A stretch of DNA of 64,000 nucleotides from Symsagittifera roscoffensis (lineage: Eukaryota; Xenacoelomorpha; Acoela; Convolutidae). Below the pieces are notes generated by a model. It was not told where the DNA came from. It searched no databases and saw nothing but the letters and a program-made list of their open reading frames with translations. A program made the position numbers and the translations under genes. This document shows, piece by piece, positions 12,783 through 24,700 of this stretch (positions are counted from its first letter, which is position 1; the number at the start of each line of letters is the position of its first letter). The stretch lies in the NCBI RefSeq assembly GCF_963678635.1, contig NC_087068.1, positions 25,546,318-25,610,317 on the forward strand. Reading direction: 5' to 3'.

Positions 12783-15700
12783 CTAAAAGTAAAATGAAAC
12801 TTTCCGCACACATACGACAGAAATTTGGATATTATGTAGTATTCGTCTATTAAGAGCCTAATATTAGGTGCCATGAAAAGTACCAGAGCAATATAATGTT
12901 TCCGAAAAGTCCGTCTGAAAGAATCAAACTCACAGTATGACATTGGCGTGCTGGTCATGAAATCCTGAGTCGTTTTCGACTGCTGCTGGTACATGGAGTA
13001 GGACACCTGCTGTTGATTGTACATGTTCGCCGCGCTGTAGTTCATCGAAGGAGGTGGGTTGTAGCCTGTATCAACAGCACAAAACAAGACTGAGCAAAGA
13101 GGTTTAATTGTGCTTTAATTTTGAAACACGCAAAGATTGATATCTCGAAAAATAGCACAAAATTTGCGCCTATAAAGATGAGTGATCCTATGACGGCACA
13201 TTACTGCGCCTGTATTCCATTAAACAGAAGCGAAATTACACTTCGCATACCAAGCAAAAAATTAAAAACAAAAAAAAATAAAATTGAAGAAGCTCAAAAT
13301 CCAGCTTTTAAAGATGAACACAGACGTGAAGCTGTGCTTCGCAAACACTAGCCATAACGCGACAAAAAGCAGCTCTATAAAGTGCAGTAAGAAAAAGTTG
13401 AAATACGCCTAGAACTAATAATAATTGGGCAACGTGTCGGATTCATGAGTCTCGCACACTAACCACTCAGCCACGGACACTTAATAATTCAAAAACACTA
13501 GAGACAAATAAAGCAGAGAACGGATGCTATGAAATTTCCAATGCTACAGATCGTGATTATAGCATAAGTGAAATAAGTGAACACTTTTAATGAATACTTT
13601 TATTTGCAAGTTAGGTCAGAAAAAATGAAGGTTCGCATGAAGGTTCGCTAATACACTGACGTTCGCAAGTGTAAAAATGCTCCAATAAAAAACGCCGTGC
13701 TGTGCAAGTAGAAATAAGCCTCGAATTAGTAGAACTTTGCTATGTATCCGCTTCGAACCTGCGATCTCGAGATTATCAGTCTCACACCTTGGCTTCTCGG
13801 CCACGAATGCTGAACTATCAGCAAACACTGACACAAATAAAGCAGCTACATAAGCTAATAAACTGCCAATGGTATGCAGCAAAAGTAGCAACACACAAAG
13901 AGACGCAATTTTGAATGTAATAATTTTGAATATAACAAACTGAACGTCTCCACACTAACTGTGCAAGTAATAAATTGGAAACCAATAAAATTCCAGAACT
14001 ATGCAAGAAAACGCGAGATATAATGATTTGGAACAATTCTAAACTCAAGTTTTTGTTCCGACCATTTGAAAACTGGGGAGGATTTTTGTATTCGGTTGTT
14101 TTAGTTTTTTCTTTTTTTTTTGTTTTCCACGCAAAATCAGGTACCACAAACAAGCATCGAAATGGGTCGAGTGATATACCAAATTGATGCTCTTTAAGTC
14201 CTGATTCGAACGACATAAAAAATTCCAAAAATTTTCCTCAGAATAGAGAAAAACTAGTTATAAATCTTTGATATTTACTTCAAATTCGAAAAATAAAGCG
14301 AGCGAGCAGGCTTACAGCAACTTATTTATGCTTGATTTAAGCACTGAAAACTGAGTTTTATGCAAGTAAATTAGTTTTTGGAGTTTTAGCGCCCTTTTGG
14401 AAACCATAAACTTCAAAAAAAAATCAAAAACTTTCTACAAAATTGAAAAAATTTAGAAATTTTTCAACTTTATGATTTTCTTGTAATTTTTCTTAAAACA
14501 TTTTTGTTCCATTTGCCTACATTAATATGGAGGCCGAATATTATTAAATTACAGTTTTGCATCAGCTCCTTTTATCTCACTACGCAGAAAAAACAACAAG
14601 GAAATGAAAAAAAAAATTGCAGTTTTTTTGAGACTATGGTCGGAAAATTCTGTGCTTCTTTTCCGACCATAGAACCTTTTGCGAACCTTCAATTGCAGGT
14701 TCGCATGAAGGTTCGCTAAAACACTGACGTTCGCAAGTGTAAAAATGCTCCAATAAAAAACGCCGTGCTGTGCAAGTAGAAATAAGCCTCGAATTAGTAG
14801 AACTTTGCTATGTATCCGCTTCGAACCTGCGATCTCGAGATTATCAGTCTCACACCTTGGCTTCTCGGCCACGAATGCTGAACTATCAGCAAACACTGAC
14901 ACAAATAAAGCAGCTACATAAGCTAATAAACTGCCAATGGTATGCAGCAAAAGTAGCAACACACAAAGAGACGCAATTTTGAATGTAATAATTTTGAATA
15001 TAACAAACTGAACGTCTCCACACTAACTGTGCAAGTAATAAATTGGAAACCAATAAAATTCCAGAAATATGCAAGAAAATGCGAGATATAATGATTTGGA
15101 ACAAATCTAAACTCAAGTTTTTGTTCCGACCATTTGAAAACTGGGGAGGATTTTTGTATTCGGGTGTTTTAGTTTTTTCTTTTTTTTTGTTTTCCACGCA
15201 AAATCAGGTACCACAAATAAGCATGGGAATGGGTCGAGTGATATACCAAATTGATGCTCTTTAAGTCCTGATTCGAACGACAAAATATTCCAAAAATTTT
15301 CCTCAGAATAGAGAAGAACTAGTTATAAATTTTTGATATTTATTTCAAATTCGAAAACTAAAGCGAGCGAGCAGGCTTACAGCAACTTATTTATGCTTGA
15401 TGTGAGCACTGAAAACTGAGTTTTATGCAAGTAAAATTAGTTTTTGGAGTTTTAGCGCCCTTTTGGAAACCATAAGCTTCAAAAAAAATCAAAAACTTCC
15501 TACAAAAAAATTGAAAAAATTTAGAAACTTTTTCAACTTTTTGATTTTCTTGTAATTTTTCTTGAAACATTTTTGTTCCATTTGCCTACATTATTATGGA
15601 GGCCGAATATTATTAAATTACAGTTTTGCATCAGCTCCTTTTATCTCACTACGCAGAAAAAACAACAATGAAATGAAAAAAAAAATTGCAGTTTTTTTGA

Positions 15701-18700
15701 GAGTCGGAAAATTCTGTGATTCTTGCACAGTACCGGCTAACCTTGTCATTATTGTAATGTTGTTTGAAACAAATAGCCTTTTTCGGTTCAATTGATAAAC
15801 TAAAAATGCATCAACTGTGTTAACTTATTACTAATCGAATGTCAAAACACGTTCTATCATAAAATCGTAAATATGCCCCAAAAAGGAACCAACATTTGCG
15901 ACTTATGTTGAATAAAGAATAGTCTTACTATTGCACTACGCTCGCATAAGGTTGCTAGTTTAATAATATAATCGCTTACCTGTATATGGGGGTGCAACTA
16001 GATTCCACGGTGCATGTGCTCCTGGCCCACTCATGGAGGATGGCAGAGGGGGCAGCTGGTCATTGTTCTCTTCGCTTCCATCGTGAGAGGAGTTATTGTC
16101 TGTTGTTGTTGTGTCAATCATTCCCCCTCCCCCAACCTGGGCATTGACGTTGCTGCCTGGTCCCCCGCCACCAAATTGACTACTGTCCAAAGTGGATTGC
16201 AAAGTCGACATTGTACCAGCTCCATACACTAAAAGACGATAAAAATTATGACTTATCATTAAGAAAGCGCAACTGAATAATTTACAACATCAGCATTCTA
16301 TAATAACAATGGGAGCAGGCAATAGTTTTCGCTTTTTAACCCCTCAGTCTATTTTTTGCATACATTTTTTAAACCAAATTTCGAAGCAAGCTTGTTCCTC
16401 ATACATCATACATAACCCTGTAAAACCACTGATACCACCATTATAGTCAAGTAGATGAAGCGGGGGGGGGGGGGGGGGGTGTGTGAGAGAGCGGTAGAAT
16501 AGCCTTATTATCTTTATATTTTCGCATTACGTTGTAACTTTATCAAGCGTCTAATTTTTTCGCATATTTCCCCTTCGATGCAATAAACTATTAACTGAAA
16601 CAGATGACGAGCAAAAAAACTCAAACTTAGGTCGCATGCTCGTCGGAGGGGGAAAAGTTTTTAACTGAAAGGAATTATACATAACTGGGTTAACGTAAAT
16701 ACTGAATCCGACTTGATTTAAACAGTGTTTTTGAAATCATAATCAACATCAATGTCACCAGCAAAGATAAACTGAACGATTGAGTGACAAATTCGAACGG
16801 TCTTAAGCGTGATTTAACAATCAATTTGTGAAATTGAAAACGGTTCAAAACTGTGATCCTATTACACTGCTGAGATTTTGTCAATACGTACGAGATATTG
16901 ATAAGTGTTTGGGTCTACATGAAAAATTGAGTCGACAAATATGATCTTAATCCTTCTTTTTATGGACAAAAAAAAACAGATGTTTAATGCTCAATTTTCA
17001 CAAACTACAAATAATTTGAAGAAATTCTATTTATTTTGGTGAAATCAAACAATTAATCCAAAATAAATGGACTTTTTAGAAGATAGTTTTCGTCTGAAGC
17101 CGTTCCCTTGAACTGTTTTTGTTGCAGAACAAACTTATGTAGACCCAATTACATCGTCTCATCAGAGAAATTGTTATGAGTAAATCTGTTTTCAATCGTT
17201 GGATCTCTCTTGTTGGTGAGCCTGATAAGAGAACCTACCTCGCAGTCCTAATGTAGCGGGAAAACAGTAGCGGTAAAGACCTAAAAAAATTCTCGAAACA
17301 TTTTTACTGCAATTAAAGGATTTTCTACAATTTAGTGTCATCAAAATTATCTCCATTCTGCACTATTTTTTAACTCGACATTTTTTTGGTCAAAAAATGA
17401 CATGTTTCTCAAATCACAATCAAACTTTCATTAAGGGTAAGATCACGATGGCCATAAAGAATAACATTTGCCCATCCTCTCTAAATTTCCTGAAAACATT
17501 TATTCTTTCTTTAATTCAGAGTCGTTTTTCAACTCACTTGCGGTGGAAGCAGCACCCGAGTTGACCCTCTCGAGATTGAACACGTAGTAGCACTGTTCGG
17601 AGAAGGTAGACTTGCCAGTGGTGTGCTTAAGATATCCATCTTTGAGCAGTCTCTTGGCGAGAGTTCGAGCATCGTTGCGGGAGGAGAATCCGGCCACTTT
17701 CTCGTACAGCCACTGAACGAAGTGACGCCCTACACAGAGACAACAACTGAACTCATAGTTTAAAAATACGCCACCATCACAAGCACAACGAGATAAATAC
17801 TTAGATACCACGCTGTTGTGATAGTGGTTCATCCATTTTCAAAAGGTTGAAGAATTACTAAAGAATTCAGACCAGATTAACTAACCTTCTATGTCAAGAT
17901 TATTTTATGATTGACAATCTATGGATGCAATTCACCCAAAATGAGTAAACTGGATGAAAATGTTCTTTACTCCATTGAGAACTAATAAAACTGCTATCAG
18001 ATCAGGCAAAAGGCTAGGGCTGTAAACAATTAATCCTGAATTAACTTTTCCTGAAACGAACTATCTTCTCGGTTGCTGCTCACCTAGGAAGGCGTTTGGG
18101 ATTGTGATTTTGAGCCACATTCTGTCCTTTATTTCCAGCCCACTGTTCGGCGTCATCATGGCTGTGATGATCAGGGCGGGGTCCGAGGTAGTCCGAAGGG
18201 GTCCCCCACCAACCATATAAGGGGGATACACACCTGTACTGGAGGCAGCATGCATCGACATACCTGCACAGAAAAGTTATAAGTTAATAAAGCAACTTTT
18301 AAAATGAACTTGCGTGTAACGCACCTCCGGTGCATCAAACAGATTACTGAACGTGAAAGTTGCGTATAAATAAAATATATATAAAAACGAAATGAATGCA
18401 ACCACAACCATAAACGGGTGAATCCAACAACGATTTTGATTTCAAAATTTGAGCAATAAAAATAATTTCAACTTTAAGGTTTTAAAAACTAAAATGGTCA
18501 AATCTCCAGAACAACTGGTTTTCAGATCTTCGAATTTTTAACTAATAAGCGAAACCCTAAAATGGTCGAAAGCATGCAACTGCAAATTCCATATATAGAT
18601 TAAAAAAAAAGAATTTAATTTGTTAAATAATCAAATTCATAATCCAGCGTTATTAATTTTAAAATATCTTTCTTTTTTCTCAATTTAATTGTAAGTTTAA

Positions 18701-21700
18701 TGAAAAACTTTTAAAATATCACACAAAAAGCCAAAATTGAAGACTTAAGCAATAAAAATAGGATGCGTGGCCACATCCGGATTCACTAGTAGTAACTTGA
18801 CATCACCCCACAAAAGGATCGACAATTTAAAATTTTGATTTTTTTTTTTTGAAATTCAACGCCTTCGAAAAGAGACAAAAACGTCATATCTAAGAAAAAA
18901 GGTGTTGCGCTGTCAAATTTTGAGTCCACATAAACATCCTGAGAGTAATTTGAGATCACCCCGCAATAGTGTTGAGTATTTAAAAATGAAGATTTCTAAA
19001 TTTAAGGAAATGAGCTGAACTTCAAAGAAAACAAAACTCAAACCGCCAAAAAGTATATTTGAGCCTGAACAAACATAAGTACTTTCCTTCAAAAAAAATA
19101 TCACGACTTATATGAATGTCTGAACTACGTTCATTGGCTCTAATAAATTGGATCAATAAATAGTTTTTTAATGTCTGGGGATTCTGATCATCAAAATTTA
19201 GATTCTGCTACTTAACTTTTGAACTTTTGCTCTGGTCAAATATTATCCCCATGTATCGTGTGAAAAGTATAAAAATAGCCAACAAAAAGTTGGAAAAGTT
19301 TCAAAGAACCAAAAAACCGAAAAACTGATGGAATGTTTTTGAAACTTTCGAAACTCTCAGAAAAAAATTAATCACGTTGAAGCTCTAAACTTCAACACTA
19401 ATTCATAAAACTGATATAATTAGAGACAACTGGATCAATCGATGTTTTTACTCCGATGCTTAACCTAAAAATTGAGATCCACTTTAAATCATTTACGTTT
19501 TTTTGCTTTCTTTTAGCAAAATAATTTCAATTGAACTCAAAAAGAAATCAGAAGTCAACTGGCCGCAAGTCGAACTTGAGCGTGATCAAATTTTACACTT
19601 TTTCCCGTAAATGAAAAAAAATGTACTCACGACCTAAATGTTTTTTCACTGCGTTCATCAATACTTGATGTTTTTCCGTCCAATTTTTTAAAAATGAGTA
19701 TGAGCAAACACTGGACCCCTCAGCGCTATTTCACTGATCAAATATAGTTCATTCATAGATGGATCATCGCTGAACACAAATTTAACATCCAAGCACTAAT
19801 TCATCGACTGAACATCGCTGACAAAATTGTAATTCCCAGTCCTGATTCATCGACAAAAACGACGAATAAGACTAAGCTATCAATCAAACATAGCAAACTC
19901 GAAGATTGGAAAAGAGTAATGAACGCAAGTAAACATAAAAAAACACTGACTTTCTTCAAAAATCGAATTTCAAAGAAAAAACTAGATGCCCTTTAAGCTC
20001 TTTGAGTTTCTAGAACAAATTATGATTGTCGCTTTTTTGATACCTTGAACCCAATTTGAGAAAACTGGTTCAATAGGCAAAGTTTTTATTCCTCTGGGAA
20101 ATCTTAAAAATAAATTCCACTTTCAAAACTAGAAATCGTTCATGTTTTCTCGCGCCATTTCCACGTTCGTATTTAGAGATTGCTATTTACGTCACTTTCA
20201 GCAGATTAATTTCAATTGGACCCGAAAAGTGCATTATTCCTAAGTGCATCAATATTTTAAGACTTTTTCCTGAAAAAAAAACAAAAAAAATCAGCAAGAC
20301 CTATACAAAAGTTTTCACTACGTTCATTACTGTTAATAATTCAGCGATGATGATATATGTAAGTACAACCCGGGAAAATCGCATACTTTAAATCTATTCT
20401 TTTAATGTTAGAATGAGACTGATGACAAACCAGATTGTATTTGATTGTTGTGCTGACCCATCATGTGTTGCATATTTCCACCCATCTGTGGATTGTTATT
20501 GCCCCCGTTGTACTCCCGCAATTCCGGTGCCGAACCAGTCGATCCCCCTTGTCCCGACTGGCGATTCAGATTCGAATTGGGGTGCACTCCCGCTCCCCCT
20601 CCACCCATCTGATCTCCCATTTGAGCTCCACTGTTGTTGCCCACACCGCCCCCACCACCCTGCATTCCGGGTTGACCCATGTTGGGATTTCCGGGGTATT
20701 TGAATCCTCCTAAATTAAATATCCTTTATTCGGCTACTGTGACAACAATTAATGATGGATTTTTGACAGATATTAGAGAACAACAGTCGAAAAGAGCTTT
20801 GATTACATGGACAAGGTATGATGTTTAAGCTGAAAAAAGGAAGAATTTGAAAGCCCCAAACTAAGCATTGTGCATAGAACAAAGCCATTCTTTGAATAAT
20901 GATTCACATATGTTTAAACTCAAAAGCTGTTATTTTAGAACTGGAAGATGAAAAGAAGCATTATACGGATTCAGAATCATTCAAAAATTAGTTTCCAAAA
21001 TTTCATGCCAATTTTTCGATTAACTATGTCTACTCATTTGCCTTCTATCTACTCCCACCTATTTCGGAAGCGCCTTCGTCTGAAGTGACAGCTGGACTGA
21101 AAGCAGTTCCATTTAAAGTAGCAATTCTGGATGCCTCCACCCAACTGGCCGGATCAATAGGGTGCAGTGGCAGGTCTGTCCGGGGTTCCAACGAGTAGTA
21201 CTCCGGACTACCAAAGCCAGCGTCACCGTCAAATCCAGCCGGGTCAGAATTCCACAGTTTTGCCACTACCAATTTGAGAGGCCTAAAACATTAACAACCA
21301 CCGTCAGCATGTCTTTCCTCGATTTGGCTCTATTTCTGATGCATCGAGTCGCTTTTCAATCAATTTTCCTCTCAGTCTGCAAAATTCCTTCCGGCTAGAT
21401 TTTCATATTAGCTACATCGTATTTTTGGAAATATTTTAAGCAAAAAATGGAGTACAGTAGTAGACTATACTAAAGACTCGAGTGTTTATTATGTTTATAA
21501 AAACCTTTCCTGTGAAAAAAAAAACATTCTAATTTGTGATTTGTTCCTTAAAATTTTCATAAAGTAATAGCTAAGCTATAGTTTTCCCACAGAGGCGAAG
21601 CTGCGCATCGCAAGCACATGCAAAAAAAAACGCAAAAACAGGCAAAACAAAGTTTAATACGGCAAAAGGAAAATACTAAAAATATCACTTGAGACAATTT

Positions 21701-24700
21701 TTAGTTGAGATAGGAGTACTCTGCCCCACGATCGCTTGTAATTTTACTAACACTAGCCACCAATAAAGCAGCTACAGTATCTATCAAACTGCCAATGCTA
21801 TGTACCAAAAATTCGAACAAAGAAAACTATTTCAATGTTCCGGATTTGAATCTCCGATCTGTTGATTTAGAGTATCAAGTACTGGCATCTGGATAACGGT
21901 TGCATGGAAGTGAACTAGTGACTCAGCAAAAGCTGGAGGCGCCTGCCTCCAGCTTTTTAATAGTTCGCTGATTTTAATAGTTCGCTGATTCAGAAATGCG
22001 TAATGTTTCAAAAAATGGATTTTACGCAAAACCCTAGTGATTTCTCTGCTTAAGTAGGGGATTAGCCGCTTATTTAAAGGCGAAAACTACTAATATCTCT
22101 TTCAAATGAATTCTTTCTCTCAGATTTGACGTGTAATTTTTTAAACAAATGGAAAAGAATCCAAAAACAGATCAAAAATTCAAATTTTGACTTTTCCTAA
22201 ATCCATACAATTTTCTCTACTAAAGCATAGGAATGACCTCTTATGCAGGGAAGATTTCCCTACCCTAAATTTTAGACTGAGCCCTTAATATCAGATTTAG
22301 CTAGTTTTTGAGAATAGTGATGACATTTCTTTAAGAAATGGTAAACATTTCAAAAATAGATTTTTCCGGAGTGCAAATGAGCTGTTCTACAAACAAGTAG
22401 GGTGTAACATATTAGTTTGATCAACCACAGAATCGGTAGGTTAGTTTTGTGGAAAAAAAGTTTCCTAAAAAACAGCCAACATTTTAAAAATGGACCTTTT
22501 CTAATGCCATATTTTTTTCTACTAAACTTAAGGAGAAGAGTCACACAACTGGTTTTTTGCTTTGGGTTAAACCCTTAATCTCCAATTTTGCCGGGTAGTT
22601 TTTGAGAATATAAAAATTAGCCAAAATGTCAAAAAATGGTTATGTTTGAGGCCATAACTTTTTTCTATCGCTTTTAGGGAATAGCCACTTGAGAAAGGAA
22701 GATCCCCAATATTTTTTCTTTTGATTGAAACTTTCATCTCAGATTTGTGCTTTTAAGATTTGAGAAAATGAAAAAACTAAAAACAATTAGGTTAAAAATC
22801 ACCCAACTGAAACTTTCGAAGGCGTGGGGTAAAAAGAAAATAGAGTAGCGAAATATAAATGCACATATATGCCGATTTTTCCAATGGTACCATTTTTTGA
22901 AAATCAGTACAGTAGTTTTTGAGAAAAATTGAAATTTCTGCGGAACATGCAAAAAATTTCCGAAGCGTCGCAAAAAAAACCAACGAAACCCAAACATTTT
23001 CATAAAACCTGTTTTTTTTAACCAGGACCTAACACTAGCCAAAAATAAAGCAGCAACATATGCTAATAAATTGCCTATGCTTAAATATGATTAAATTGAA
23101 GTAAAAAAGTGCCACCACACCAAAATAGCACTTTTATTAGCGACTTAGATTGGAAAAAGAACATTCTTCGTAATAATACACTACGCTTCGGTGTGTGTAA
23201 AAACATACCCATGCAACCAACCAAAAACCTTACAGGTCAAAAGATTTCAAAATTTGTATGAATACCATTTATCCACAAGGGAAAAGAGCAGACCTTCACG
23301 GTAACCTGCTGTTGAGTCACATCTTAAGAACTACCTTCTATTTTTGAGTTGTTTTACGCAACGTATACGGATCTTGGTCGGACCTTTCGACTTATTTTAT
23401 TCGCCACCGCCCCGCACCATGGCTATATATAAGTCGCAATCTGCGGATTCGCCGTCAAAAGATAAAAGTTGTTTGTTGCTGCTTTCAATTATCGAAAAAC
23501 TAGCAAGCCCGTCTCTAATAATCAAATGGCTCACAAAACATTAGTTGCTAATCTGATCAAGTTATTCAAGCAATTATACTTCGATCAATTTCAGGTTAAG
23601 CCATATAGTAAATTGGTTTGAAAATTTTTTAATTTCAATAAAACGAATCGGTTTGCGAAAAAATTAGGTTTTTCTAGGCGACCTGTTCCAGCTGAAAAAA
23701 AAACACTGAAAAATTTCAAGTTAAATGAATAAGCAATTCGGACGGCAAAAAATTTTTCTTTTGAATCCATTCAAGCAATAAATCTTTGAAAAACTTATTT
23801 GTTAGAGCAAATCGGTCCGCGAAAAATCAAACAATTCTTAAGCAAGCTATTGGTGCTATGAAACTTTGAAATATTTCAAGTACTCTCAGATCAAATCGTT
23901 TTGCGAAAATTTTGTGTTTTCTAAGCAAGCTATGAAAGCTTGTAAAATTTCAAATTATTTCAAGAAGCAATTCAAATGGCGATTTTAAAAAGTTTTTCTA
24001 TTGAAACCAGTCAAGCAATGAAATTTTGAAATAATTCAAGTTGGTTCTTAGACCGAACCAGTTGGCGAAAAATTAAGCTTTTCCTAGGCAAGCTATTCAA
24101 ACTTTAGAAAATTTCAAGTTTTGTCATAGATCGAGCTGGTTCGCAAAAGTCAAGTTTTTCTTTGCAAGCTATTAGGCGGAAAAATTTGAAAAATTTCAAT
24201 TTATTCCATAGACGAGATCAGTCCGAGAAAAATCAAATTTTTCGTAAACTAACTTTTCAAACTATGAAACCTTGAAATATTTTATATTTTTTCATAGACT
24301 GATTTGGCTACAAAACTGAAATAAATCAAGTTAATTCATATATCGAACTGGTTTGCCAAAATTGAGTTTTTCCATTCAAGCTATTAAGCGAATAACTTTG
24401 AAAGGTTTCAATTTAATTCATAGAGCGAATCGGTCTGCGCAAAATCAGGTATTTTTTAAGCAAGCTGATCATGCTCTGAAAATTTGAAAAATCTTAAATT
24501 AATTCAGACTAAACCGGATAGTGAAAAATTAATGTTTTTCTATACGAGCTATTCATGCAAGTAAATTTTGAAAAATTTCAAGTTGTTTCATATAGCGAAT
24601 TAAATGGAGAAAGGTTAAATTTATCTTAGTAAGCTATTTGTTAAAAAACTTCGAAATTTTTCAACTAATTTCCTGAAGGGAATCGGATAGCGAAAAGTTT

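Larger units (their letters stand above)
13634..14700. repeat. 1.07 kb tandem duplication, copy 1
   Basis: Direct repeat with a period of 1068 bases, nearly identical to 14702-15715. Contains a tRNA-like module near its left end and a segment bounded by GTTCCGACCAT (14055) and ATGGTCGGAA (14636), which recurs at 30415-30970. A minus-strand reading frame at 13894-13616, conserved between the copies, overlaps the tRNA-like part and is explained by the high DNA identity. Confidence 0.85.
13066..15979. other. DVL intron 12: tandemly duplicated repeat block
   Basis: 2.9 kb intron filled mainly by two ~1.07 kb direct repeats described separately. The rest, including 13066-13600, contains short pieces of the same family, for example the aaataaagcagag block near 13507. 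No host coding sequence seen. Confidence 0.7.
18264..20430. other. DVL intron 9 with dispersed repeats
   Basis: 2.2 kb AT-rich intron. Holds two diverged copies of a dispersed repeat, about 19425-19665 and 19975-20335. A short hairpin-bearing motif gcacctccggtgc lies near 18323, also found near 32764. No coding sequence seen. Confidence 0.55.

Noticed and set aside
13747-13812. Functional tRNA gene
   Set aside because: A and B boxes are present but no paired acceptor stem was found, and the sequence is inside a multi-copy repeat.
13616-14962. Two minus-strand frames starting [20 protein letters not shown] as a duplicated secreted-protein gene
   Set aside because: They lie in the nearly identical 1.07 kb repeats and overlap the tRNA-like module; identity is explained by the DNA duplication.
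16462-16479. G tract as an RNA G-quadruplex controlling DVL
   Set aside because: The DVL transcript is read from the other strand and contains C at this place.
20413-20713. Plus-strand frames opposite DVL exon 9
   Set aside because: Antisense of Gly-rich codons giving Pro/His/Cys-rich translation; the exon itself is required for the in-phase DVL join.
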